From an uncultured Lachnospiraceae bacterium (GTDB lineage Bacteria > Bacillota_A > Clostridia > Lachnospirales > Lachnospiraceae), in contig CAMWWS010000080.1 in the NCBI GenBank assembly GCA_947178085.1, forward strand, positions 1 to 9,699: a stretch of 9,699 nucleotides of DNA, written 5' to 3'. Below the pieces are notes generated by a model that was not told the DNA's origin, did no database searches, and saw nothing but the letters and a program-made list of their open reading frames with translations. The translations under genes were made by a program, and so were the position numbers. Shown here in pieces: positions 1 through 7,157 of this stretch (position 1 is its first letter; every line of letters starts with the position of its first letter).

Positions 1-1365
1 CACACTTCCGATTATTTCAAGTCCAAGGAAGAAGAATGTGATCATATTCTGCGTCGCTGTATTTTGAGTGACAGCTACAGTCACCCCATCAATAAGCTCA
101 GGCGCAATATAACCGGTTTTCGCCAACAGCAGATTGAAAATACCGCTGCATACGCCCACGCTGACCGTGGTAATGATTGTTACGACTGAGGTAGAAAGAC
201 CGTCGCAGCGGAAATCGCACTTCCATTCAATGTGGTCCAGCACATCGGCAAACAGCGCCATAAATACATAAGCACATGGCAGACCGCCGATATTTTTGAC
301 AAACTGTCCGATGAGAACGATTACCATATTGTGGGGGTTAATTAAGCAGATAACGCTGCCGATTGCGAATACGACAAAACCTGCCATAGTCAGATTACGC
401 TTGCCGAATTTTTTCGCCAGAGGCCATACAGCAAAGATACCAATACCCATCGGAATACCACCCAGCGCGGAAACCAATGTCTGTGTAATACCATCGTTAT
501 ATGTACCAAGCACATAGTTACAGAAATATACCAATGCAATATTTTTGAATCCGGCGCAAAGAGTGTAAACCAAAAAATAAGAAATAATCGCTACCCAGAA
601 TGAATCGGAAATCAGCGCCTTGAACTGTTTGTTCATTGGAACAGCCTCTTGCGGCTCATCCTGCGTTTCTTCGGTCACACGCTCACGCGTAAAATAGTAT
701 TCAATCAATGTAAGCGGCAAAGCTATAATGGACAGAATGCACATAACCATTGTCCAGCTTCCTTTGTTTACGCCAAGCGCCGGAAGAATCAGCATAGGGA
801 AAATCAGCGCTACAATCATTCCGGTAATCATAATATTGGCAATGTTATTGAAAACAGACAGTCCTCCACGCTGCTCGGTATTACGGGTAGACAGAGGAAC
901 CATCAGATTGTGGCTCATGTTGTAAATGGTAAATGCGAAGGAATAGAACAAATTGTAAGACAGCATCACCCATATAACCTGCACTGTCTCAGAACTACTC
1001 GGTACCGTAAACAATAAAATTCCGGTAACAGGCATAAGAATAGCTGAAAACAGCAGCCATGGGCGCGCCTTTCCCTGCTTCGTATGTGTGCGGTCAATAA
1101 TCTGCCCCATGACTATGTTTGTGATAGCGTCAATAACTTTTGAAATAATAGGGAACATTGTTAAAAATGCACCGCCCCATACGCTTGTCAGCTTCAAGAC
1201 ATCCGTATAGTAGACATTCAAGTAAGATGCCAGTACAGCGTTAAGTAACAGCGCACCTGCAGGACCTACTAAATAACCCAGCCATTTTTCTCCTTTGGTC
1301 ACTTCGGGTGATTTGATACGGCTGGAAAATGCTTTTCCTTCCAGTAGTTTGCTTGTTTTCATCAT
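1..1365 (-). CDS. GPH-family (MelB/XynT-like) sugar:cation symporter, 3' end cut by the window
   Basis: Reading leftward from ATG at 1365 there are 455 uninterrupted codons to the window edge, and the stop lies outside. GPH transporters usually have about 450-500 residues and 12 membrane helices, so little is missing. The N-terminal half shows the family signature: a helix-II segment K76-V-I-D79-A-I-T-N83, then G87-Q-I-I-D91-R-T and a K-x-G-K-x-R-P-W loop ending near residue 103. Long hydrophobic helices follow, with a charged central loop (about residues 210-235, rich in E/D/Q) as in this family. Members import oligosaccharides or glycosides with H+ or Na+ across the cytoplasmic membrane. 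With two cytoplasmic GH43 enzymes nearby, a xylo- or arabino-oligosaccharide is the best guess for substrate (inference). The start is set by GGAGG just upstream (minus strand of 1370-1375). ATG codons at 1365 and 1362 are adjacent, so either could be used. Compared with MelB, the second cation-site Asp of helix II appears as Asn (N83). The family call is secure and the substrate is not. Confidence 0.93.
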   Translation of the reverse strand, partial: MMKTSKLLEGKAFSSRIKSPEVTKGEKWLGYLVGPAGALLLNAVLASYLNVYYTDVLKLTSVWGGAFLTMFPIISKVIDAITNIVMGQIIDRTHTKQGKARPWLLFSAILMPVTGILLFTVPSSSETVQVIWVMLSYNLFYSFAFTIYNMSHNLMVPLSTRNTEQRGGLSVFNNIANIMITGMIVALIFPMLILPALGVNKGSWTMVMCILSIIALPLTLIEYYFTRERVTEETQDEPQEAVPMNKQFKALISDSFWVAIISYFLVYTLCAGFKNIALVYFCNYVLGTYNDGITQTLVSALGGIPMGIGIFAVWPLAKKFGKRNLTMAGFVVFAIGSVICLINPHNMVIVLIGQFVKNIGGLPCAYVFMALFADVLDHIEWKCDFRCDGLSTSVVTIITTVSVGVCSGIFNLLLAKTGYIAPELIDGVTVAVTQNTATQNMITFFFLGLEIIGSV

Positions 1366-1492
1366 GGTTTCCTCCTGTTTCATTTATATTATCATTTTAT
1401 CACAATCTCTATTTATATCTCTTGCATATTTGTAATGTATATGATATATTTGTATCGGATTACAAAAAAAGATAAACTGCGGAGGATCCCTA
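1366..1492. promoter_or_regulatory. Divergent promoter region between the symporter and araC genes, with candidate AraC operator
   Basis: This AT-rich 127-nt spacer separates two divergent genes. It contains a perfect 9-bp direct repeat ATATTTGTA at 1426-1434 and 1446-1454, 20 bp apart (two helical turns), the usual layout of half-sites for AraC-family proteins. A TGTAAT (1431-1436) / ATTACA (1459-1464) inverted repeat overlaps it. For the leftward symporter, AT-rich -10-like boxes (GATAAT on the minus strand at 1388-1393, TAAAAT at 1394-1399) lie between the repeat and the start without a good -35, which fits an activator-dependent promoter. A GGAGG (1481-1485) precedes the araC start. The repeats are seen directly. 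Their role as operator is inferred. Confidence 0.5.
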
Positions 1493-2704
1493 TTGAAAAA
1501 CATAGATCTGAAATATATTTGTACAATTATCGGCAATTTATCAGGGATTCCTATCCGTTTATTTTATGACGGAAATCTGATTATGAATTACTCTGTTGTA
1601 AATCTCTCCAAAGACCCTATGTTTCTGTATCAAGAACCTATTTTTAAGATTACGACACATATCGGATATTTTATCACACCGCATTTTAATTACTATGGCA
1701 TCATCAACTCAGGAATGCATAAGATTGTCGTAGGCCCAACCAGGCAGATTGTTCACAATTTACAAGACTTGCGGTCGCTTGCTTTCCGTATGGATATCCC
1801 ACAAAATGAATTGGATAGTTTTATATCCGGAATGCAAAGCATCGTACGCATGCCGCTTGAGAGCGTGATGCAGATGCTCTGTGTTGTCAACTATATTCTG
1901 AATGACGAGAAATTGGAACTTAAGGATATTGCCATTTATGACGCTGAACAGCAGAATTTAAGAAAAGAACTGGCAGTTCAAAGCATGGAGCGTCAGCCTA
2001 TAGCCGAAACGGACGGAGTGTACTTTCAACAGGAACTACATAACACACTTACCGTTGAGCAGACAATTGAGAACATCATTCGCAAGGGGGACACCGCATT
2101 CCTTAAAGAATGGATTTCTACCGCTCCTGCTGTCCGTGCAGGCATAATGGCAAACGAACAGCTGCGGCAAAGCAAGAATATCTTTGTAGTTGCTGCCACC
2201 ATTGCATCCCGTGCTGCAATACGCGGCGGTATGGATGCTGAGGATGCACTTTCTCTCAGTGATGCTTTTATTCAGAAATGTGAACTGTTGAACAATATTG
2301 AACGGATTACCAATCTTCAATATCGAATGATTCTGGAATTTACCGAACAGGTTGAAAAAATACGACACGCCGCACATGAATCAGTGCTTGCCATTCAGGT
2401 AACAAATTATATTAAGCACCATATTTCAGAAGCCATCACCGCTGAAGCCATCGCCAGGCACATGTATCTAAGCCGCCCATATCTCTCGGCAAAATTCAAA
2501 GAAGAAACAGGACTGTCGCTGACCGATTTTATCCTCAACGAAAAAACAGAGGAAGCAAAACGCCTCCTCTGCTATTCGGAAAAATCACTTTTAAATATCG
2601 GTAATTACCTTGGATTTTCTTCACAAAGTCATTTTTCAAGAGTATTTAAAAAGTATTCCGGCTATTCTCCTACTGAGTACAGAGACTTCATTTCTCATAA
2701 ATAA
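1493..2704 (+). CDS. AraC-family transcriptional regulator
   Basis: The protein has 403 residues with a C-terminal AraC/XylS double helix-turn-helix at about 303-403. The first HTH runs around I-T-A-E-A-I-A-R-H-M-Y-L-S-R-P-Y-L-S. The second ends in the hallmark L-G-F-S-S-Q-S-H-F-S-R-V-F-K-K-Y-S-G-Y-S-P-T-E-Y-R. The N-terminal 300 residues form a sensor region that I cannot assign to a named ligand domain. Its opening (I-G-N-L-S-G-I-P-I-R-L-F-Y-D-G) resembles long AraC regulators common in Clostridia that control sugar-utilisation genes. The start is TTG at 1493, supported by GGAGG 7 nt upstream; no ATG fits. The gene is divergent from the symporter and converges with the GH43 gene at 2688-4265, overlapping it by 17 nt, so it sits inside the oligosaccharide locus and most likely activates the symporter, possibly also the glycosidases. 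The effector is unknown, presumably an oligosaccharide or sugar. Confidence 0.93.
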   Translation: MKNIDLKYICTIIGNLSGIPIRLFYDGNLIMNYSVVNLSKDPMFLYQEPIFKITTHIGYFITPHFNYYGIINSGMHKIVVGPTRQIVHNLQDLRSLAFRMDIPQNELDSFISGMQSIVRMPLESVMQMLCVVNYILNDEKLELKDIAIYDAEQQNLRKELAVQSMERQPIAETDGVYFQQELHNTLTVEQTIENIIRKGDTAFLKEWISTAPAVRAGIMANEQLRQSKNIFVVAATIASRAAIRGGMDAEDALSLSDAFIQKCELLNNIERITNLQYRMILEFTEQVEKIRHAAHESVLAIQVTNYIKHHISEAITAEAIARHMYLSRPYLSAKFKEETGLSLTDFILNEKTEEAKRLLCYSEKSLLNIGNYLGFSSQSHFSRVFKKYSGYSPTEYRDFISHK

Positions 2705-4265
2705 AATCAGAAAACAGCGCCTTCCCACCTGTCTTCTTTGTTGCATACATGCACAAAGCAAAGCGGCATCCGGTGAAATGGTCCAGTTCGAAACGCATTT
2801 TTTTCGGAGTTCCGATACTGCGCCACTCGCCGCCGTTACGGTAAAAAAACGTAACTTCATCCTTCATATTGTCAAAATCAGCACTAACCTTGAATTGCAC
2901 CGTACTTGATTCTGTCGAAACGCATGCACCTTCAGTTTCTATATATGTTTCGCGCCCAGCTCCATGTGTAGAATCTACGGACATAGTTCTTTCCAGCAAG
3001 ACTATATAGTATCCGTCATTTCTTCTGGTCAACGCCACCATTCCATAGCAGCCTGCAAATGCACAGATACCGGCATAATCGCCTTCCAAAAGCTGTGAAC
3101 CGTCCACTGTTATGCTGCCGCTGCATTTCGGAAAATACATTCTCTGTGTAAATACATTCTGTGCTTGTGTACAATTCGTACTAAGTTTTCCCGTAGTTAT
3201 CTCTAATGTTCCTTTTTCACAGTCATTTTTAATTAACGACAGGTCCGGTTCATGGTTAATCTGCCAACAGCTTTTAAATCCAAAAGTATCATATTCTTCC
3301 GATATGGTTCTCCTCTCTTCCGAAAAATCTGATACTTCATCACGCCGCTTGAAATCATCACTGTCAGTCAACGGTCGATATACATAATCGGAATGTTCAG
3401 CCGGAATTTCAAAAGGTTCCGCAATTCTGCCGTTGTCACCAAATACCGGTTTTCCGTCAATAAACTCCGCCTGCATCAGTACCGGTATCCTTCCTACAGC
3501 ACCATGATCCTGAAAAAGTATGGCATACCACATGCCATCCGGAGTATCGACAATACCGCCCTGCGCAACCCCCTGATCCTGGTAACCTCTGTCATCATTA
3601 AGAATATCTCCGCCGATAAATTCGCCTTCCAACGATTCCGCCATAAAACAGGCTTCCACCCTTCTCCACCTGTCTTTTAAGGAATGAATCAGAAACAGAT
3701 AATATCTTCCATCCAGCTTATATAAATGCGAACCTTCATAACCAAGTATGTTATTACCAGTATCGCTCACCACTATGCGGTTAAGTCCTCCCTCTTTAGG
3801 TCCACTAAGGTCTGACTTCAATTCAATTATACGGATATCCTTATTGCTAAAAGCAATATATACCCTGTCATCATCATCGAACAACAATGAACAATCATGA
3901 TAAAACCCTTCTACATACTGTTTCTTCCATGGTCCATGAATGTCTTCCGACTGGAATAAATATGTTCTGCCCGTATCATTTGCAACAAAGCAGATATAGA
4001 ATACTCCCTTATGAAAGCGCAGGCTTGCCGCCCACATCCCTTTACCGTAAATATTATTCTGCCCCTCAAGCATCTGCCCCGGAGTACTGTCCAGTCTGTC
4101 ATACACATAGGATACATGCTCCCAGTGAACCAAATCATAAGAACGCAGTATCTCACATCCCGGCATAAAATGCATTGTGGTGCTGACCATATAGTATACT
4201 TCACCCACACGGATCACATCAGGATCCGGATAATCAAGCCGAATAATCGGATTAATCTGAGCCAT
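2688..4265 (-). CDS. GH43 glycosidase with C-terminal beta-sandwich domain (beta-xylosidase / alpha-L-arabinofuranosidase type)
   Basis: This 525-residue protein has an N-terminal five-bladed beta-propeller of family GH43 (about residues 4-300) and a C-terminal concanavalin A-like sandwich (about 325-525) of the type found in XynB3-like beta-xylosidases. By position, the three catalytic acids are D14 in Y-P-D-P-D (general base), D124 in F-Y-H-D-C-S-L-L-F-D (pKa modulator) and E177 in G-Y-E-G-S-H-L-Y-K (general acid). No signal peptide is visible, so it should act in the cytoplasm on imported oligosaccharides, releasing xylose or arabinose from non-reducing ends. The length matches two-domain GH43 beta-xylosidases. 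The ATG at 4265 follows GGAGGAAG. It is 53 nt downstream of the other GH43 gene and probably co-transcribed with it. Its last 17 nt overlap the convergent araC 3' end. The GH43 assignment is firm, but xylosidase versus arabinofuranosidase cannot be settled from sequence reading. Confidence 0.93.
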   Translation of the reverse strand: MAQINPIIRLDYPDPDVIRVGEVYYMVSTTMHFMPGCEILRSYDLVHWEHVSYVYDRLDSTPGQMLEGQNNIYGKGMWAASLRFHKGVFYICFVANDTGRTYLFQSEDIHGPWKKQYVEGFYHDCSLLFDDDDRVYIAFSNKDIRIIELKSDLSGPKEGGLNRIVVSDTGNNILGYEGSHLYKLDGRYYLFLIHSLKDRWRRVEACFMAESLEGEFIGGDILNDDRGYQDQGVAQGGIVDTPDGMWYAILFQDHGAVGRIPVLMQAEFIDGKPVFGDNGRIAEPFEIPAEHSDYVYRPLTDSDDFKRRDEVSDFSEERRTISEEYDTFGFKSCWQINHEPDLSLIKNDCEKGTLEITTGKLSTNCTQAQNVFTQRMYFPKCSGSITVDGSQLLEGDYAGICAFAGCYGMVALTRRNDGYYIVLLERTMSVDSTHGAGRETYIETEGACVSTESSTVQFKVSADFDNMKDEVTFFYRNGGEWRSIGTPKKMRFELDHFTGCRFALCMYATKKTGGKALFSDFIYEK

Positions 4266-4318
4266 AAGCTTCCTCCAACTATTAATAAAATTTTTAAGAA
4301 TTTCCTATATATCTACTG

Positions 4319-5746
4319 TTATGCTTTTGTCTTTAATGTAAAAGAAAGCAGGCTTGCATTTCCGTCTCCGCGATATGTAAGATAAACAGCCTGCTGCCCA
4401 TCGTCAATCTTCACCGGAGCACTGTATTCCTCCCATACATTGGAGTTTTTAACCGGTATCTTCGCCAATACTTCTCCATCCCACTTTGTCCGCACTTCAA
4501 AGCAGCCGTTTGCATATCCACGTGTCTTTATCGAAATTTCTGTTACATTCTTACAGTCAAAATATTTGAACCCTGCTGTCGCACTATTCCGCATGTTTCC
4601 GATATATCCGGGGTTCTCGTCACCATCCCTGCCATCCTGCATAATCTTAGGAAAACGGTCATCCCCGACATAGACGGACTCTGTATCCGTAAAAAGATTA
4701 CATGCCAGATATGCTCCATACTCACCTTCTCCCCTTAGCGGACCGCCGTTCAAACCACATGAAGTCATCTCAACCTGACGGATACTTCCATCCTCTGCTA
4801 TTTCAATTTTCTCTGCACAGCCCTGTCTGCTGTACCATGTGCCATTCGTGTGACGATGGTAAAAAATATACCAGTCTTCACCGATTTTAACAATGCTTCC
4901 ATGGTTGTTCGCTCCATATGCCATAGGTTTATCAGCGGGCTTGTATGTATCTATATGCAAATCGCAGTTGCTGACAATGACCCCACCGTAAGTAAATCCG
5001 TGGTCAGGATATTTACTGACGGCATAACACAGTTCATGCATTACAATAGAGGAATAAATGAAATAATAATCGGAGTCCACCTTACGGATAGAGGCGGCTT
5101 CAAAGTATTCATGCCCCTCAAATCCTGAATCCTTACTGTACTCACATCCCGGTACGACAAAATCAGGCGCCTTTTTTATGGTCAGCATATCTGCGTCCAA
5201 AACAGTCACCATAGCTCCGATTCTGGATTTATCGCCTCTGCCGCAAAAACCGGTATAAAGATATGTATTTTCTCCCTCCGTCAATACTCCCGGGTCAAAT
5301 TGCGGCTGGTCGCCTTCTTTTTCTCCAAGCCGGGTTCCGTCTTCATAATGCACATATCCGTAAAACTCAAATTTACCTGAAGGCGTATCACAGACTGCAA
5401 CAGATACCACACTCACATGGTCAAGCACATAATACAGATAATACCTGCCATCCGGTCCCACCGTTATATCAGGAGCATAAAGGCACATCTTTCCGTCCCT
5501 GTTAAGCGGGTCTTCATTTCTGGGATAGATGACTCCTTCATATCTCCAATTTCCCAGATCATCCACCGGTGCTGACCAGCATACATAGTCTCCCATACAG
5601 AAAACATACCCGTTATAAAAATCATGAGAGCCGTATACATATACCCTGTCTCCAAATACATACGGCTCACCGTCGGGAATATACTCCCATGACGGCAGAT
5701 AAGGATTATACGCCTGTTTTTTTATTGCTGTCTGCAATTCTTTCAT
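4319..5746 (-). CDS. GH43 glycosidase with C-terminal CBM6-like module
   Basis: A 475-residue protein. Residues about 14-330 form a GH43 beta-propeller beginning with N-P-Y-L-P-S-W-E-Y-I-P-D-G-E-P. Probable catalytic acids are D25 (in P-D-G-E-P), D151 (in Q-F-D-P-G) and E216 (in Y-F-E-A-A-S-I-R-K); N-N-H282-G-S carries the propeller histidine typical of the family. Residues about 350-475 look like a small beta-sandwich of the CBM6 type (N-M-R-N-S-A-T-A-G-F-K-Y-F onward). No signal peptide is seen, so it is likely intracellular. It belongs to a different GH43 subgroup from its neighbour, which suggests complementary linkages such as arabinosyl and xylosyl side chains (inference). The ATG at 5746 is supported by GGAGGT 8 nt upstream (minus strand of 5755-5760). 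The gene lies 37 nt downstream of the ECF S component gene with no visible terminator between, so it may be read through from the cobalamin operon. Confidence 0.92.
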   Translation of the reverse strand: MKELQTAIKKQAYNPYLPSWEYIPDGEPYVFGDRVYVYGSHDFYNGYVFCMGDYVCWSAPVDDLGNWRYEGVIYPRNEDPLNRDGKMCLYAPDITVGPDGRYYLYYVLDHVSVVSVAVCDTPSGKFEFYGYVHYEDGTRLGEKEGDQPQFDPGVLTEGENTYLYTGFCGRGDKSRIGAMVTVLDADMLTIKKAPDFVVPGCEYSKDSGFEGHEYFEAASIRKVDSDYYFIYSSIVMHELCYAVSKYPDHGFTYGGVIVSNCDLHIDTYKPADKPMAYGANNHGSIVKIGEDWYIFYHRHTNGTWYSRQGCAEKIEIAEDGSIRQVEMTSCGLNGGPLRGEGEYGAYLACNLFTDTESVYVGDDRFPKIMQDGRDGDENPGYIGNMRNSATAGFKYFDCKNVTEISIKTRGYANGCFEVRTKWDGEVLAKIPVKNSNVWEEYSAPVKIDDGQQAVYLTYRGDGNASLLSFTLKTKA

Positions 5747-5783
5747 TTAATTCTACCTCCATATGATAAATTAATAATTCCGG

Positions 5784-6305
5784 TCATGACATATTCGCCA
5801 TATTGCCTTCTGCATGCCTTAATACCATAATAATCGGCATAATCAGTATTCCGCAGAAGAAATTACTGATGCCATGTATAAAGTCGAAAGGAAGTCCGGC
5901 GATAATCCACGCTATCATTCCCTTAAAGCTTAATCCATGCAGTATCGCCTGTGCCGGCGCATACAATGTTCCGAACAAAAAACCATGTGCCGCACATACT
6001 GCCATATAAACTATTGGCTGTATTTTCTTCGGCATGTTTCCGGGGAGCAGCATTACAGCTCCCCAGAGAACAGTCCATAGATACAAATAGGGAATCCACC
6101 ATGCTGAAAAACCACTGAGGATACCATTTAAAAACACATATGTATAAATCGGGTACAATGCTTTTTTTCTGTAAACCACCGTAAATGCAACTACAAACAC
6201 ACCAAGCAGGTGAACATTAGGCAGCATCTCCATAATAATCTTCGATGCATACATAATGGCTCCAAGCATTCCAAACACGACGGTTTCCCTGATTGTAAGC
6301 TTCAT
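5784..6305 (-). CDS. ECF transporter S component (substrate-binding membrane subunit), probably corrinoid-specific
   Basis: This 173-residue, very hydrophobic protein has about six membrane segments (roughly 8-26, 31-45, 50-66, 70-88, 97-116 and 128-162). The first helix carries an A-x-x-x-A motif (A16-I-M-Y-A20), the surface by which S components dock on the ECF T subunit. The conserved-looking segment G-L-P-F-D-F-I-H-G-I-S-N-F-F-C-G lies in the last helices. Size and topology fit ECF S components (usually 160-220 residues), which bind a vitamin and topple in the membrane when joined to the T/A/A' module. The ATPase and T subunits are not here, so a group II ECF system sharing a module encoded elsewhere is likely. 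The gene starts 2 nt after the stop of the DUF4430 lipoprotein gene, so the two are translationally linked, and both lie behind a cobalamin riboswitch. That context, not the protein sequence, is the basis for the corrinoid assignment. Confidence 0.82.
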   Translation of the reverse strand: MKLTIRETVVFGMLGAIMYASKIIMEMLPNVHLLGVFVVAFTVVYRKKALYPIYTYVFLNGILSGFSAWWIPYLYLWTVLWGAVMLLPGNMPKKIQPIVYMAVCAAHGFLFGTLYAPAQAILHGLSFKGMIAWIIAGLPFDFIHGISNFFCGILIMPIIMVLRHAEGNMANMS

Positions 6306-6307
6306 AC

Positions 6308-6796
6308 CTATTCTACCTTAAAGGCATAGCTTGCCCCTTCAGTAATTGTCGTAGAATCTACACCTGTAGATGCATACTCGTCATCTACATAAAATGCCCA
6401 GTACTTTCCGTCTTTATCGTAATCAACGGTTATTCCGTTGACCGTTTTTACATAAAGACCATATTCGCTCTCATCTCCGGCAATCAGTTCAAGCTCAAGC
6501 AGAGCCTCTCCTACCGTTTCCTTATCGGTATGGATTTCAAACTGCGTCGCCTCGCCTTCTCCATCTACTACGGTAAAAGAGAATGACATGCTGCCCTCTC
6601 CAAGCTGAGCAGCGTCAGTCTGAGTTCCGGCGGAAGCCTGTGCATTGCCTGCCTGCGTATTTACTTCCGTTATCGAAACTGAAGTTCTGCCATTTTCCGT
6701 ATTGCCATTACAACCGGTTGTAAACAACGCCATAGCCACAGTAAGCGCTATACAAAGGATGCATGACAGTAATTTTTTACTACGTTTCATTTTCAT
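6308..6796 (-). CDS. DUF4430 (transcobalamin C-terminal-like) lipoprotein
   Basis: A 162-residue exported lipoprotein. A lysine-rich start and hydrophobic stretch (about 9-25) lead to a lipobox-like T-T-G-C29, although the -3 residue is Thr rather than the usual Leu. A low-complexity linker rich in N, T, Q, A and S follows (30-68), typical of a tether from the outer membrane leaflet. Residues about 69-162 form a DUF4430 domain, with V-G-E-A-L-L at 95-100, Y-G-L-Y-V at 112-116, W133-A-F-Y-V-D-D-E-Y-A-S-T-G-V-D and a final Y-A-F-K-V-E. DUF4430 resembles the beta-domain of human transcobalamin and intrinsic factor, which holds the upper face of cobalamin. With a cobalamin riboswitch upstream and an ECF S gene 2 nt downstream, a surface corrinoid-capture role is likely (inference). 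The ATG at 6796 is preceded by GGAG at good spacing. A second in-frame ATG lies two codons on. Confidence 0.86.
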   Translation of the reverse strand: MKMKRSKKLLSCILCIALTVAMALFTTGCNGNTENGRTSVSITEVNTQAGNAQASAGTQTDAAQLGEGSMSFSFTVVDGEGEATQFEIHTDKETVGEALLELELIAGDESEYGLYVKTVNGITVDYDKDGKYWAFYVDDEYASTGVDSTTITEGASYAFKVE

Positions 6797-6870
6797 GTTC
6801 TTATCTCCTTTGATTTTCTATTTCCTCTATATACCGGCACTCGCAGTCAAAAAAAAGAGTATTTTTTACT
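6797..6870 (-). promoter_or_regulatory. Expression platform of the cobalamin riboswitch, with ribosome binding site
   Basis: This segment lies between the aptamer and the DUF4430 start. It contains an inverted repeat whose RNA arms are CAGU plus A-run and U-run plus ACUG (6844-6871). It also has CCGGUAUAU (6829-6837), able to pair with AUAUCCGG of the P1 3' strand, and the RBS GGAG (6805-6808). A U8 run occurs, but no GC-rich hairpin sits directly before it, so a classic intrinsic terminator is not evident. Control at translation initiation or by a weaker terminator are both open. The pairings are read by eye. Confidence 0.6.
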
Positions 6871-7080
6871 GTCCGGATATTTCGACTTGGCACTCCGTCA
6901 GTCAGCCTTCTCAGATATTCTCCAATGGCGTTTCCCTAAACTGTGGCTTTAGGTCAGACTGACAGATAACTTACATGTGCCTTACGGCGACGTGCTCGTA
7001 CAGGATTTGCACCTGTTTCCCCGAACAATACAGATTAATCATAATATTTTGTATTCATTCAGTCAACAGAATTATCCGAC
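6871..7080 (-). ncRNA. Cobalamin riboswitch aptamer
   Basis: Read on the minus strand, the 374-nt gap between the DUF4430 gene and the divergent BMP gene holds the conserved cobalamin aptamer elements in order. These are a 5' P1 strand GUCGGAUA (7073-7080), the core GGGGAAACAGGUGCAAAUCC (7003-7022), a GCCGUAA segment (6983-6989), a hairpin CCUAAA/UUUAGG enclosing a GCCACAG loop with GGGAAA after it (about 6934-6953), and a B12-box-like AAGUCGAAAUAUCCGG (6873-6888) whose 3' end re-pairs with the 5' strand to close P1. A nested helix is formed by GGCAC with GUGCC (6977-6981 / 6889-6893) and GUCAGUC with GACUGAC (6957-6963 / 6897-6903). Binding of adenosyl- or another cobalamin is expected to repress the DUF4430-ECF S operon. 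The aptamer ends about 75 nt before the start codon. Confidence 0.93.
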
Positions 7081-7091
7081 AAAAAATCGTC

Positions 7092-7120
7092 TTGAAATTA
7101 CAATCCTACAATGATAATAT
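7092..7120 (+). promoter_or_regulatory. Sigma-A-like promoter of the BMP lipoprotein gene
   Basis: TTGAAA (7092-7097) is separated by 17 nt from TAATAT (7115-7120), and a TG dinucleotide one base before the -10 makes it an extended -10 element. It gives a leader of about 45 nt to the ATG at 7171. The promoter faces away from the cobalamin leader and shares the same short intergenic stretch. Confidence 0.65.
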
Positions 7121-7128
7121 ATCTATGT

Positions 7129-7157
7129 TACTTATACTTTATTTTAAAATTGTTCAA
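7129..7157 (-). promoter_or_regulatory. Weak candidate promoter for the riboswitch-DUF4430-ECF S transcript
   Basis: On the minus strand TTGAAC (7152-7157) is followed after 17 nt by TAAGTA (7129-7134), with TATAAG also available at shorter spacing. A start here would lie upstream of the P1 5' strand, as the riboswitch needs. The -10 match is poor, so another promoter in the AT-rich 7081-7150 stretch is possible. Confidence 0.25.

Noticed and set aside
649..1017. Rightward open frame of 122 codons inside the symporter gene
   Set aside because: Antisense to well-conserved GPH transporter coding sequence, with basic low-complexity composition and no RBS.
2036..2377. Leftward open frame of 113 codons inside araC
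   Set aside because: No family resemblance and no RBS; it is antisense to the continuous AraC reading frame.
4266..4318. Possible terminator or promoter between the two GH43 genes
   Set aside because: The spacer holds only AT-rich sequence with a trivial AAATT/AATTT symmetry, and an RBS. No GC stem or matched -35/-10 pair was seen.
6849..6872. Intrinsic terminator at the U8 run in the riboswitch expression platform
   Set aside because: The only hairpin directly before the U-run is a 4-bp AT stem, too weak for a standard terminator. The U-run itself pairs with the A-run.
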